64,000 nucleotides of DNA from Schlegelella_A sp965246805 (GTDB lineage Bacteria > Pseudomonadota > Gammaproteobacteria > Burkholderiales > Burkholderiaceae_C), in assembly GCA_965246805.1 (NCBI GenBank), contig CBDFFO010000008.1, positions 62,001 to 126,000 of the forward strand. The letters run 5' to 3'. Below the pieces are notes generated by a model. That model searched no databases, was not told the DNA's origin, and saw nothing but the letters and a program-made list of their open reading frames with translations. How positions within the stretch are numbered: position 1 is the first letter of the stretch; every line of letters starts with the position of its first letter. Shown one piece after another: positions 53,064-61,573 of this stretch. Both the position numbers and the translations under genes were made by a program.

Positions 53064-54274
53064 TCAGCGGCCTCGTTCAGGGGCTTGCCGCCAAGCGTCG
53101 CACGCGCCGCCCGGCGCGCGCTTTCGCGGGCCGAGACGTGCTGGTCCGAATGCGGGTCGAGCTCGTCGGGCACCGGCAGGTCGGGCAACTCCGGCGGCAG
53201 CGGTGCCTGGCCGGCGAGGGCCGCGCGCAGTTGGTACACGTAGGCCAGCACCTGCGCGACGGCCGCGAACAACGCGGCTGGGATCTCGCGATCGAGTTCG
53301 GCATGCGCGTAGAGCGCACGCGCCAGCACCGGCGACTGCAGCACCGGCACCTTCGAATCCTTCGCCAGGTCGCGGATCTGCATCGCGATCAGGTCGGCGC
53401 CCTTGGCCACGACCTTCGGCGCCGACATGCTGCCGTCTTCGTACTTCAGCGCGACCGCGTAGTGGGTCGGGTTCATCACCACGAGGTCGGCCTTCGGTAC
53501 CGCGGCCATCATGCGTTTCTTCGAGGTCTCGCGCATGTTGGCGCGGATCTTCGACTTGATCTCGGCGCTGCCTTCGTTCTCCTTGTTCTCCTGCTTGACC
53601 TCCTGGTGGCTCATGCGCAGCTTCTGCGCGTGCAGGTATCGCTGCAGCGGGTAATCGATGCCGGCGACCAGAGCCAACACGAGCAACAGCAAGGCCATCC
53701 CGCCCAGCATGCTCTCCGACGCGCTGCCGATTGCCACGACCAGCGGCATCGCTAGCGTGTGGGTGAACTCGTCGATGTGGGCTTTCAAGTAGAGCGCGCC
53801 GACCAGGCCGAGCACCAGCGCCAGCGCACTGGCTTTCAGCGTGTCGATGATCTGCGCCTTCGAGACCAGCCGCGTCACGCCCGCGATCGGGTTCATGCCG
53901 GCGAATTTCGGCATGATGGGTTTGAAGGTCCAGGTCCAGCCTCCGATCGCCAGGCTCGCGACGATCGCCGCCGCCGCCATCGCGAGCCCGAACGGCAGCA
54001 CCACCGAGACCAGACCAAAGGTGCCGGCCGCGAGCCGATCGCCCATGAACGCCGGATCGGAGATCGCGGCGCGATCGAAGTGCAGCGCCTGCATCAGGTA
54101 GCGCTTCAGCCAGGCCGCCGCGAGCGGCGCGCCGGCGACGAGCATCACGCCGCACGCGAGGATCGCCGCGAAGTGGCCGAGGTCGCGCGAACGCGCGACC
54201 TGCCCGTCCGCGCGAGCCTTGTCGAGCTTGCGCGGGGTGGCTGGGAGGGTGCGGTCTTGGGAGGAGTCGGCCAT
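53060..54274 (-). CDS. flhB: Flagellar export switch protein FlhB
   Basis: A 404-residue FlhB. An N-terminal basic segment (TLPATPRKLDKARADGQV) precedes four membrane helices, a cytoplasmic helical linker rich in Lys and Glu, and the autocleavage motif NPTH at residues 268-271 (VVMNPTHYAVALKYEDG), with YVYQLRAALAGQ at the end. Self-cleavage at NPTH switches export from hook to filament proteins. A tail of about 40 residues beyond the core is longer than in E. coli. First gene of the flagellar operon ending with fliA and the methyltransferase. Confidence 0.95.
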   Translation of the reverse strand: MADSSQDRTLPATPRKLDKARADGQVARSRDLGHFAAILACGVMLVAGAPLAAAWLKRYLMQALHFDRAAISDPAFMGDRLAAGTFGLVSVVLPFGLAMAAAAIVASLAIGGWTWTFKPIMPKFAGMNPIAGVTRLVSKAQIIDTLKASALALVLGLVGALYLKAHIDEFTHTLAMPLVVAIGSASESMLGGMALLLLVLALVAGIDYPLQRYLHAQKLRMSHQEVKQENKENEGSAEIKSKIRANMRETSKKRMMAAVPKADLVVMNPTHYAVALKYEDGSMSAPKVVAKGADLIAMQIRDLAKDSKVPVLQSPVLARALYAHAELDREIPAALFAAVAQVLAYVYQLRAALAGQAPLPPELPDLPVPDELDPHSDQHVSARESARRAARATLGGKPLNEAAE

Positions 54275-54369
54275 GGCGGAGCGCAGGGTGGAGGCGCTTC
54301 GTCATTGTTCGCGGGCGGGTGCCAAACTTGAGGCCGATAAGGGCGGCGAAGCAGGCTTAATTCGGCGCC

Positions 54370-54555
54370 TTGCATCTGGCCGGCGGCGCAACGGTGTGGA
54401 GCTTCCGGTCCAGCGGCACGCTGGTCGCAACGACAAGCGGCGACAAAATCATGCTCACCGACGAAAAAGGCGGCATCGCGAGCGTGACGATTGTTGACGT
54501 GAACCAGTCGAACGGCGTGATTCACGCGATCGACCACGGGCTGTTGCCGAAGTGA
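54370..54555 (+). pseudogene. Fragment of a fasciclin (FAS1) domain protein
   Basis: The last 55 codons encode the typical end of a FAS1 domain: SGDKIMLTDEKGGIASVTIV, then NQSNGVIHAIDHGLLPK. The first two thirds of a FAS1 domain and any signal peptide are missing; upstream of 54370 I see no matching sequence in any frame. It lies alone between flhB and motB on the opposite strand. It is most likely the remnant of a deleted gene for a secreted adhesion-type protein. Confidence 0.75.
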
Positions 54556-54590
54556 CGTGACCGGCGCGGCCCGGGCCGCGCATCGACATG

Positions 54591-54615
54591 AAAAACGCGC
54601 GCCGTGGCACGCGTT
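54591..54615 (-). terminator. Possible terminator after motB
   Basis: Read on the minus strand, AACGCG and CGCGTT form a six-pair stem with a 10-nt loop, followed by a T run. It lies 28 bp past the motB stop. Stem is short, so moderate support only. Confidence 0.5.
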
Positions 54616-54642
54616 CTTCAGTGGCGGTCGACCCGCCGGCCG

Positions 54643-55632
54643 TCAATGCAAAGAGGTCTTTACGATGGCTGCGGCCGGCTCGGGCGGCGCGGGGTTGGCC
54701 ATCGGGGCGGCCGCGGGGCTGCGGTCGGCGGTCGCCTCTGGCGTGGCCTCGGCTTCGAGCGATGCGCCATTGAGCAGTCGCTCTTCCGCTTCGCGGTTCA
54801 TCACGATGATGCTGATGCGGCGGTTGATCGGATTCGTCGGATCGTTGGGCGTGAACAGGGTGCTCGATGCGAGACCTTTCACGATCAGCACGCTGCTCTC
54901 GGGCAGGCCGCCCGACACCAGCTCGCGCCGCGACGCGTTGGCCCGGTCGCTCGACAGCTCCCAGTTGCTGTAGCCGCGGTCACCGCCGCCGAACGGCTGC
55001 GCGTCGGTGTGACCTTCGAGCGTGAGGTGGTTGGGCACGTCGGCGAGCACTTCGCCGATGTCGTGCAGCAGTTCCTTCATGTAGGGTTTCACCACCGCAC
55101 TGCCGCTGTCGAACATCGGCCGGTTCTGCTCGTCGACGATCTGGATGCGCAAGCCGTCCTTCGTCATTTCGAGGCGGATCTGCGATTTCATCGCGGCGAG
55201 CTTCGGGCTTGCGTCGAGCTTCTTCTCGATCTTTTCCTTCAATGTCTGCAGCTTCGCGATCTCGAGCCGCTTCTGCTCGGCCTGCAACGACTTGAGGCTG
55301 ATGGTTCGCTTCGGCGCATCGATGTCGCCCTGCTTCACCTGCCCCGAGCTGCGCGTGAGATCGGCGCCGCCACCGCGCACCACGCTCGACGAATCACCCG
55401 AGCCACTGCCGCCGACCATCGAAACCTTGAGCGGCGCGTTGAAGAAATCGGCAATGCCCTTTTTGTCGCCTTCGGTCGTCGAACCGAGCAGCCACATGAG
55501 GAGGAAGAACGCCATCATCGCGGTCACGAAGTCGGCGTAGGCGATCTTCCAAGCGCCGCCATGCTTGGCGTGGCCGCCCTTCTTCACCCGCTTGATGATG
55601 ATGGGCTGGAGCTTCTTTGAATCACCCGCCAT
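54643..55632 (-). CDS. motB: Flagellar stator protein MotB
   Basis: A 329-residue MotB. A basic N-terminus leads into one membrane helix, AYADFVTAMMAFFLLMWLLG, with the proton-carrying Asp at residue 34. The plug region and a periplasmic OmpA-like peptidoglycan-binding domain (LEGHTDAQPFGG, SNWELSSDRANASRREL, NRRISIIV) follow. The C-terminal 50 residues are a Pro/Ala-rich tail. It pairs with MotA to turn proton flow into rotation. It lies downstream of motA across a 153-bp repeat-filled gap. Confidence 0.94.
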   Translation of the reverse strand: MAGDSKKLQPIIIKRVKKGGHAKHGGAWKIAYADFVTAMMAFFLLMWLLGSTTEGDKKGIADFFNAPLKVSMVGGSGSGDSSSVVRGGGADLTRSSGQVKQGDIDAPKRTISLKSLQAEQKRLEIAKLQTLKEKIEKKLDASPKLAAMKSQIRLEMTKDGLRIQIVDEQNRPMFDSGSAVVKPYMKELLHDIGEVLADVPNHLTLEGHTDAQPFGGGDRGYSNWELSSDRANASRRELVSGGLPESSVLIVKGLASSTLFTPNDPTNPINRRISIIVMNREAEERLLNGASLEAEATPEATADRSPAAAPMANPAPPEPAAAIVKTSLH

Positions 55633-55639
55633 GGAATTG

Positions 55640-55705
55640 GGCCCCCACGTCGCTTCGCTCCTGCCCCCCGAGGGGGCGCCTCGCGGCAGGCCCGGCGAAG
55701 CCGGT
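55640..55705. repeat. Dispersed intergenic repeat between motA and motB
   Basis: This GC-rich block contains GTCGCTTCGCTCCTGCCCCC, a CCCCC/GGGGG hairpin, and a GGCAGGCCCGGCGAAGCCGG tail. I recall blocks of this form in intergenic DNA of Rubrivivax-like Burkholderiales. It lies between two genes expected to be co-transcribed. Confidence 0.65.
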
Positions 55706-55726
55706 TCCTGCGCGAGTAGCTCTATC

Positions 55727-55788
55727 GCACCGTCGCTTCGCTTGGTGCGTCACCTTTGTTCGGCACCTTCGCTTCGCTCGGTGCGTCA
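55727..55788. repeat. Two near-identical 26-bp units, the second ending in the motA stop
   Basis: The units at 55727-55752 and 55763-55788 differ at two positions. Each begins GCACC and has GGTGC near its end, able to form a hairpin around TCGCTTCGCT. The second unit's last three bases are the motA stop codon. Confidence 0.75.
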
Positions 55789-56646
55789 TTTCTTGCCTTT
55801 GACGTGGTTCTCGAGTTCGAGGAACGTCGGCCGATCTTTCGAGAACAGCACCTTGCGGCCGAACTCCACCGCCACCTGCGGCGCGTAGCCTTGCATGCTC
55901 GCGAGCAGCGTGGTCTTGATGCACTGCAGCTCTTTCGAATCGTCGTCGACCTTCTGTTCGAGCAGGCCGCCGAGCGGCTCGACCACGCCGTAGGCCAGCA
56001 AGATGCCGAGGAAGGTGCCGACCAGCGCCGAGCCGATCATGCCGCCGAGGATGGCCGGCGGCTGGCCGACCGAGCCCATCGTGTTGACCACGCCGAGAAC
56101 GGCCGCGACGATGCCGAAGGCGGGCAAGGCGCCCGCCAGCCGACCGATCGCCGAGACCGGGCCGTGCGCTTCGTTGTGGTGGGTCTCGATCTCGCTGTCC
56201 ATCAGGCTCTCGATCTCGTGCGCGTTCAGGTTGCCCGACACCATCATGCGGAGGTAGTCGGTGATGAACTCGACCACGTGGTGGTCGGAGCCCACCACCT
56301 TGTACTTCTGGAACAGCGCCGACGTGTGCGGCTCCTCGACGTCCTTCTCGATCGCCATCAGGCCCTCCTTGCGCGCCTTCTGGAGAATGTCGTAGAGCAG
56401 CGCCATCAATTCCATGTAGCGCGCCTTCGAGTACTTGCTGCCCTTCAGCAGGCCCGGCAACGCGGCGAGCGTCGCCTTCAGCACCTTCGGCTGGTTGTTG
56501 ACGACGAACGCGCCCAGCGAGCCACCGAGGATCGCCATCAGCTCGGTCGGCAGCGCGTGGATGATCACGCCGATGTTGCCGCCGTGCAGGATGTATGCAC
56601 CGAAGATGCAGCCAAGCGCGACGCCGTAGCCGATGAGAACGAACAT
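55786..56646 (-). CDS. motA: Flagellar stator protein MotA
   Basis: A 286-residue MotA, the proton-channel partner of MotB. Two N-terminal helices (VLIGYGVALGCIFGAYILHG, then VIIHALPTELMAILGGSLGAFVV), a cytoplasmic loop with KARYMELMALLYDILQKARKEG, and two C-terminal helices with FGIVAAVLGVVNTMGSVGQPP, in parts, match the family. It starts at 56644-56646 and is preceded by a sigma-28-type promoter. Confidence 0.95.
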   Translation of the reverse strand: MFVLIGYGVALGCIFGAYILHGGNIGVIIHALPTELMAILGGSLGAFVVNNQPKVLKATLAALPGLLKGSKYSKARYMELMALLYDILQKARKEGLMAIEKDVEEPHTSALFQKYKVVGSDHHVVEFITDYLRMMVSGNLNAHEIESLMDSEIETHHNEAHGPVSAIGRLAGALPAFGIVAAVLGVVNTMGSVGQPPAILGGMIGSALVGTFLGILLAYGVVEPLGGLLEQKVDDDSKELQCIKTTLLASMQGYAPQVAVEFGRKVLFSKDRPTFLELENHVKGKK

Positions 56647-56706
56647 GGTGGAGGGAGGTTCCGAATCCGTACAACGCGGGCGAAGGGGTGCCGGCCGCTT
56701 GGCGAG

Positions 56707-56734
56707 TTATCGGCCCGGCGCGGGCTTCACTTGA
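56707..56734 (-). promoter_or_regulatory. Sigma-28 promoter before motA
   Basis: On the minus strand, TCAAGTGA, then 12 bases, then a perfect GCCGATAA. The -10 ends 61 bp before the motA start. Same architecture as the sites before fliC1 and fliD. Confidence 0.7.
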
Positions 56735-56791
56735 GTGTGCCCGGGCGGGTGCGCGGCGATCGCCGCAACTGAACCGGTTTCCCGTCCAGAC

Positions 56792-56820
56792 AAAAAAAGG
56801 CGGGTCCCGAAGGACCCGCT
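56792..56820 (-). terminator. Terminator downstream of flhDC
   Basis: On the minus strand, GCGGGTCC and GGACCCGC form a perfect 8-bp stem closed by the stable TTCG tetraloop, followed by CTTTTTTT. It lies about 158 bp after the flhC stop, so the flhDC transcript would carry a short tail containing the half-repeat at 56935. Confidence 0.88.
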
Positions 56821-56934
56821 TCAATGCACATCAGGATGTGCCAGAGGAGACAAGCAAGAAAACCCGTGAGCCTTGTGTATCGGCGCCCTTCGCCGAGACT
56901 TGAGCGCTGTTTGTTGCGGGGGTGCGGATCGCTG

Positions 56935-56956
56935 CCCTCACCCCAACCCTCTCCCC
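56935..56956. repeat. Half copy of the CCCTCTCCC dispersed repeat
   Basis: CCCTCACCCCAACCCTCTCC at this site matches the repeat at 47509 at all but two positions, but the right hairpin arm is absent. The 331-bp interval 56647-56977 otherwise holds the motA promoter and the flhDC terminator; no gene is seen in it. Confidence 0.7.
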
Positions 56957-56977
56957 GAAGAAGAAAGGGAATTCATA

Positions 56978-57514
56978 TCAGTGCAGCTGGATCGCGCCGC
57001 GTGCCTTGCCTTTGCCGGCACGGGCCGGCGGGTTGCAGAGGCCGCACGTGTAGTGCTTGGCGTTCTCGTGCGGATGCGTCACGAAGCTGCCACCGCAACC
57101 GGAGCACTTGGTCATCGTCAGCATGCCGTTGTCGACGAACTTCACAAGGCGCCAGGCCCGCGTCACCGAGAGCAGCGCTTCGAGGCCCTGCGCCGAGGTC
57201 TGCTCCTGGTAGAGCTGGTACGCCTTGATGACGGTGTCGATCTCGTCCATCTGCGCGACCTTGTTCAGATACTCGTGGATGTTCAGGAAGAGCGACGCAT
57301 GGATGTTCGGCTGCCAGGTCATGAACCAGTCGGTCGAGAACGGCAACTGGCCCTTGCTCGGCGACTTGCCGGCCACCTCTTTGTATAAGCGCAGCAAGCG
57401 CTCATAAGACAGATCGGTTTCCGATTCCAGAACCTGAAGGCGCGCGCCGAGCTGGATCAGCGCGACCGCGCGGCTGATCTGCTTGGCTTCGGTGAGGATG
57501 CTCTTGACGCGCAT
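56978..57514 (-). CDS. flhC: Flagellar master regulator subunit FlhC
   Basis: A 178-residue FlhC. It starts MRVKSILTEAKQISRAVALIQLG and has the zinc site CSGCGG with the paired CGLC 20-25 residues later. The FlhD4C2 complex activates flagellar class II operons. Length matches the family. It starts two bases after the flhD stop. Confidence 0.94.
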   Translation of the reverse strand: MRVKSILTEAKQISRAVALIQLGARLQVLESETDLSYERLLRLYKEVAGKSPSKGQLPFSTDWFMTWQPNIHASLFLNIHEYLNKVAQMDEIDTVIKAYQLYQEQTSAQGLEALLSVTRAWRLVKFVDNGMLTMTKCSGCGGSFVTHPHENAKHYTCGLCNPPARAGKGKARGAIQLH

Positions 57515-57516
57515 GG

Positions 57517-57840
57517 TCAGGCGGCCTCTTGGTGGCGGCCAGCCATCAGGATGGATGCGTGCAGGCGGCTGGTGCCGTCGTTCGCGGCGCTCTTCCCGTG
57601 GTTGGTGAGCAGGCCCCAGACCATGTCGTCGTCCATGCGGAAGCGGCAGAGCAAGGTGTTGCCCGAGGCGATCTTCATCATCTGGGCCGGCGACAGCAGC
57701 GCGATCAGCGCCGAGCTTTCTTCGCTGATGCCGAGGCGGTAGAGCGCTTGTTCGCGGTCCGAGCGGATGAGGCTCTGCGCCAGCATCAGGTACGACAGGT
57801 TGGCTTCGCGAATTTCGGTGAGGATCTGGTCGGCGTTCAT
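57517..57840 (-). CDS. flhD: Flagellar master regulator subunit FlhD
   Basis: A 107-residue FlhD, starting MNADQILTEIREANLSYLML, with LIRSDREQALYRLGISEE and ALLSPAQMMKIASGNTLLCR. The ATG at 57838-57840 is chosen over an upstream frame of unlike sequence. First gene of flhDC. Confidence 0.93.
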   Translation of the reverse strand: MNADQILTEIREANLSYLMLAQSLIRSDREQALYRLGISEESSALIALLSPAQMMKIASGNTLLCRFRMDDDMVWGLLTNHGKSAANDGTSRLHASILMAGRHQEAA

Positions 57841-58169
57841 GTGTGTGTTCCCGGGTTCGATGCTTGTGGATTCATTTGAACTTCTGCGGCAACCTGTCGA
57901 TATGGATGGCTGCAACGTGAAATGAATTGTGAAGAGCGGAGCTGGTGCCAAACATCAGGTCTGTTCTGTCGCTGAAGTCCAGCTTCTTCCATGCCGCGTG
58001 TCAGGGAACTTCTGACGCGTTGTGATCCTCGCGGCCGCGGCGTCGTGACAGTGCTGTCACATTGTTGCCGCCATGCCAATTGGTTCACGACTGCCGACTC
58101 GCCACACCATTGCGCAACTGGAGTCAGATGGTTTAGGCAGCTTCGGGAAAATTTCTTGCACCTGCTGCC
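57841..58169. other. Upstream region of flhDC and fliC1, left part
   Basis: No coding sequence is evident in this divergent region of about 330 bp. It must contain the flhDC promoter. I see no convincing sigma-70 hexamer pair or CRP site, so none is called. The right part holds the fliC1 promoter and leader. Confidence 0.5.
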
Positions 58170-58197
58170 TCAAGTTGCCAAACCGCCGACCCGATAA
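58170..58197 (+). promoter_or_regulatory. Sigma-28 promoter for fliC1
   Basis: TCAAGTTG, 12 bases, CCCGATAA: 6 of 8 and 7 of 8 matches to the sigma-28 consensus (TAAAGTTT and GCCGATAA). The initiation point would be near 58204, leaving a leader of about 237 bases before fliC1. A GCCGATAG nearer the gene (58404-58411) has a poor -35. Confidence 0.65.
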
Positions 58198-58440
58198 CCA
58201 ACCCAACGGGGATGAGCAATCAAAACCGGGGTCCGGAGTAAGCCACCCGATGTTTCGTAAAGGGCACAACCAATCGCCCCTTCAACGAGATCTGAGGAAG
58301 ACGAACGCCGGGCGCAGTGGGCCTACGGTTCAAGCCGCGGGCCACTCGGGAGGAAACGCCAACCACGAGAGGCGCGACCGACCGGGCAATTTGCGGCGCT
58401 CATGCCGATAGTTTCTTCAACCGTTCAGGAGTAGTTTCAA
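58198..58440 (+). other. Long predicted 5' leader of fliC1
   Basis: No gene is seen. The stretch would be transcribed from the sigma-28 site. A good ribosome-binding site AGGAG is at 58427-58431, nine bases before the ATG. I find no strong hairpin that would hide it. Confidence 0.5.
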
Positions 58441-59853
58441 ATGGCTTATACGATCAACACGAATCTGGCCTCGCTCACCGCGCAGCGCAATTCGACCAAG
58501 AGTCAGAACGACCTTCAAACCTCGATCGCACGGCTCTCTTCGGGCCTGCGCATCAACAGCGCCAAGGACGACGCTGCCGGCCTGGCGATCGCTGACCGCT
58601 TCACGTCGCAGATCCGCGGCCTGACCCAGGCAGCCCGCAACGCGAACGACGGTGTGTCGTTGGCGCAAACGGCTGAAGGTTCCTTGGCGTCGATCACCGA
58701 CAACCTGCAACGCATTCGTGAACTCGCCGTGCAGTCGGTCAATGCGACCAACTCCGCGTCGGACCGTGCGTCGCTGCAGCTTGAAGTGACCCAACTGACT
58801 TCGGAAATCAACCGCGTCGCCACGCAGACCGCCTTCAACGGCACCAACCTCCTCGACGGCTCGTTCGCGGCCAAGGTGTTCCAGGTCGGCGCCAACGCCA
58901 ACCAGACGATCTCGGTCTCGAGCATCGCCAGCGCACGGACCACCGACCTCGGTGCCAGCTACGTCGCCACCAAGACCTCGACCGTCGCTTTGGCCGGCAC
59001 GACCTTCGCTTCCGGTGACCTGACTTTGAACGGTGTCTCGATCGCCGCTTCCGTGGTCGGCCCGCTGGCTGGCCAGGCCGCGACCTCGGCCTACGCGATC
59101 GCTCAAGCGATCAACGGCTCGCAAGGCTCCGTGCTCGCCACGGCCAACACGACGTCGTACACCGGCGCCGCCGCCACGGCTGCAGCCAACAGCGGCTTGA
59201 CCATCAACGGCGTTACCGTCGCCGGTGTCGGTGCGCAGGGCTCGGTCGCCGCACAGGGTGTCGCGAACGCGGCAGCCATCAACCAGGTGTCGGCAGCGAC
59301 CGGGGTGACGGCGACCGACAACGGCGCCGGCGTCCTGACGCTGACCGCTGCGGACGGCCGCAACATCGTGGTCGGTGGCACGGTGACCAACACCGGCCTG
59401 ACCGCGCAGACGAACTACGCGACGATCACGCTGTCGACGAACTCGTCGATCGCGGCCGGTGCCGACATCGTCATCGCTGGCGCGACCCCCGGCAACGGCG
59501 GCTTCGCAGCCGGCACCACGGCAGCAGCGCTCAGCGGTGTGTCGATCTCGAACGTCGACATCTCGAGCGTCTCGGGTGCCAACGCGGCGCTGGCCTCGGT
59601 TGATGCAGCGCTGAAGTCGGTCGACTCCAGCCGCGCTTCGCTCGGCGCGATCCAAAACCGCTTCACGTCGACGATCGCCAACCTGCAAACCAACAGCGAC
59701 AACCTCTCGGCTTCACGCAGCCGGATCCAGGACGCCGACTTCGCGCAGGAAACCGCCAACCTGTCGCGCGCTCAAGTGCTGCAGCAAGCCGGTACGGCGT
59801 TGATCGCGCAAGCGAACCAGCTGCCGAACCAGGTGCTGCAGTTGCTTCGCTGA
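58441..59853 (+). CDS. fliC: Flagellin, copy 1
   Basis: A 470-residue flagellin, the filament subunit. The N-terminal D0/D1 domains (AYTINTNLASLTAQRN, LSSGLRINSAKDDAAGLAIAD) and C-terminal D1/D0 domains (NRFTSTIANLQTNSDNLSAS, ALIAQANQLPNQVLQLLR) are complete. The centre, about residues 175-365, is a Thr/Ala/Gly-rich variable domain with GLTINGVTVAGVGAQ and GVLTLTAADGRNIVVGG. No cysteines. A strong terminator follows, then a second flagellin. Confidence 0.96.
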   Translation: MAYTINTNLASLTAQRNSTKSQNDLQTSIARLSSGLRINSAKDDAAGLAIADRFTSQIRGLTQAARNANDGVSLAQTAEGSLASITDNLQRIRELAVQSVNATNSASDRASLQLEVTQLTSEINRVATQTAFNGTNLLDGSFAAKVFQVGANANQTISVSSIASARTTDLGASYVATKTSTVALAGTTFASGDLTLNGVSIAASVVGPLAGQAATSAYAIAQAINGSQGSVLATANTTSYTGAAATAAANSGLTINGVTVAGVGAQGSVAAQGVANAAAINQVSAATGVTATDNGAGVLTLTAADGRNIVVGGTVTNTGLTAQTNYATITLSTNSSIAAGADIVIAGATPGNGGFAAGTTAAALSGVSISNVDISSVSGANAALASVDAALKSVDSSRASLGAIQNRFTSTIANLQTNSDNLSASRSRIQDADFAQETANLSRAQVLQQAGTALIAQANQLPNQVLQLLR

Positions 59854-59905
59854 TCGAGAGATAAGACAACACGCGCCTCGAGGCGCAGACCCTGAACGGT
59901 CCCTT

Positions 59906-59947
59906 GGGCCAGGCTTCGGAGCACACCTCCGAGGCCTGGCCCTTTTT
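59906..59947 (+). terminator. Rho-independent terminator after fliC1
   Basis: A 15-pair stem from GGGCCAGGCTTCGGA and its partner TCCGAGGCCTGGCCC, with one G-T pair and a 7-nt loop, followed by TTTTT. Lies 52 bp after the fliC1 stop. Confidence 0.92.
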
Positions 59948-60113
59948 GCATTTCCAGTTTCGAATTGAAGGGGGTTCTCGCCGCTTATCCGGCGCTTCTC
60001 GAACTTGAGCCTGCCAAAGAATGGCGCTACCAGATCTTCACGGGAAGACAGGAATCCGGGACCGGCGGTTGGTCGCTTGAACCGGACACGCAAAGTTTCT
60101 TTGGAGTGACCTC

Positions 60114-61541
60114 ATGGCCCAGACCATCAATACGAACCTCTCGTCGCTGACCGCCCAACGCAACTCGCAGCGGACGCAGGGCGAACTGGCAACGAGCATC
60201 GCTCGCCTGTCGTCCGGCTTGCGGATCAACAGCGCGAAAGACGACGCGGCCGGATTGGCGATCTCCGAGCGGTTCACCTCGCAGATCCGCGGTACCAACC
60301 AGGCGGCTCGCAACGCCAACGACGGCATCTCGCTGGCTCAGGTCGCGGAAGGCGGACTGGCCTCCGTCGGCGACAACCTGCAACGGATTCGCGAGCTGTC
60401 GGTTCAGTCGGCCAACGCGACCAACAGCACGTCGGACCGCATCGCGCTGCAGCAGGAAGTCGCGCAGCTGAAGGCGGAAATCGACCGCGTGGGTCAGCAA
60501 ACCCAGTTCAACGGCTTGAATCTGCTCGACGGCACATTCGCCTCACAACAGTTCCAGGTCGGCGCCAACGCAGGCCAGACGATTCAGGTCAGTGGCATCG
60601 CGAGCGCGCGAGCCTCGGCACTCGGTGCAAGCTACGCCGCATCGCAAACCTCGACCATCGGGTTGTCGGGCACCGCGGTGGTCACCGGTGCGCTGACGCT
60701 GAACAGCATCCCGGTCACGGCACCGGTCGCCGGTGCGCAAGCGGGCCAGGCAGCCAACAGCGCCTACGCGATCGCGCTCGCCATCAACAACTCGCAGAGC
60801 AACGTGCTCGCCACACCGAGCCCCACGGTGCGATCCACCGGCAGCGCGCCGACCGCCTTTGGCGCCGTCGCGCCTGGTGCGATCATCATCAACGGCGTCA
60901 ACGTGCCGGCGTTCAGCGGCGGCATCGACGGGCCGACCCAGGGCACCGCCGTCGCTGCCGCCATCAACGGCATCTCGGCCGCGACCGGCGTGACGGCGAC
61001 CGCGGACACGCTCGGCGTCGTCACCCTGACCGCGCCGGACGGCCGCAACATCCTCGTCGGCGGCACGGTCCCGACCACGACTGGCCTCAGCGCGGGCACG
61101 AGCTACGCGCAGCTCACGCTCAGCACGAGCTCGACGCAGCAGGCCACATCGAACATCGTGATCGGTGGCTCGGCGCCTGCCAGCACCGGCTTCTCGGCCA
61201 GCACGGTCGCTGGCACCATCACCGGCACCGCGGTCTCGAACATCGACATCTCGACGGTCGCCGGCGCGAACGCTTCGCTCGCGTCGGTCGATGCCGCACT
61301 CACCACCGTGAACAGCGAACGCGCCAAGCTCGGTGCGATCCAGAACCGCTTCACGTCGACGATCGACAACCTGCAGGTCAGCAGTGAAAACCTCACGGCA
61401 TCGCGCAGCCGGATTCAAGACGCCGACTTCGCCGCGGAAACCGCCGCGCTGGCGCGCGCGCAGGTGCTGCAACAGGCCGGCACGGCGATGATCGCGCAGG
61501 CCAATCAGTTGCCCAACCAGGTCCTGCAGCTGCTCCGGTAA
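60114..61541 (+). CDS. fliC: Flagellin, copy 2
   Basis: A 475-residue flagellin paralogous to copy 1. The ends are nearly the same (AQTINTNLSSLTAQRNSQRT, LSSGLRINSAKDDAAGLAIS and the final NQLPNQVLQLLR), while the centre differs in sequence but shares GVTATADTLGVVTLTAPDGRNI-like text, in parts. Tandem duplication followed by divergence is likely. It is separated from copy 1 by a terminator and has its own leader; no strong sigma-28 site is seen in front (a weak GCCGCTTA is at 59980). It ends before a second terminator. Confidence 0.95.
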   Translation: MAQTINTNLSSLTAQRNSQRTQGELATSIARLSSGLRINSAKDDAAGLAISERFTSQIRGTNQAARNANDGISLAQVAEGGLASVGDNLQRIRELSVQSANATNSTSDRIALQQEVAQLKAEIDRVGQQTQFNGLNLLDGTFASQQFQVGANAGQTIQVSGIASARASALGASYAASQTSTIGLSGTAVVTGALTLNSIPVTAPVAGAQAGQAANSAYAIALAINNSQSNVLATPSPTVRSTGSAPTAFGAVAPGAIIINGVNVPAFSGGIDGPTQGTAVAAAINGISAATGVTATADTLGVVTLTAPDGRNILVGGTVPTTTGLSAGTSYAQLTLSTSSTQQATSNIVIGGSAPASTGFSASTVAGTITGTAVSNIDISTVAGANASLASVDAALTTVNSERAKLGAIQNRFTSTIDNLQVSSENLTASRSRIQDADFAAETAALARAQVLQQAGTAMIAQANQLPNQVLQLLR

Positions 61542-61573
61542 GACCCGATCGGCGTCCCCGCCTCTCGGGAAAG

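Noticed and set aside
54333..54340. Perfect GCCGATAA sigma-28 -10 element upstream of flhB, on the plus strand
   Set aside because: There is no -35 match at the right distance and it points away from flhB towards the FAS1 remnant; probably chance.
58404..58411. GCCGATAG near fliC1 as main promoter
   Set aside because: The -35 region matches at only about half the positions; the site at 58170 is better, though use of both is possible.
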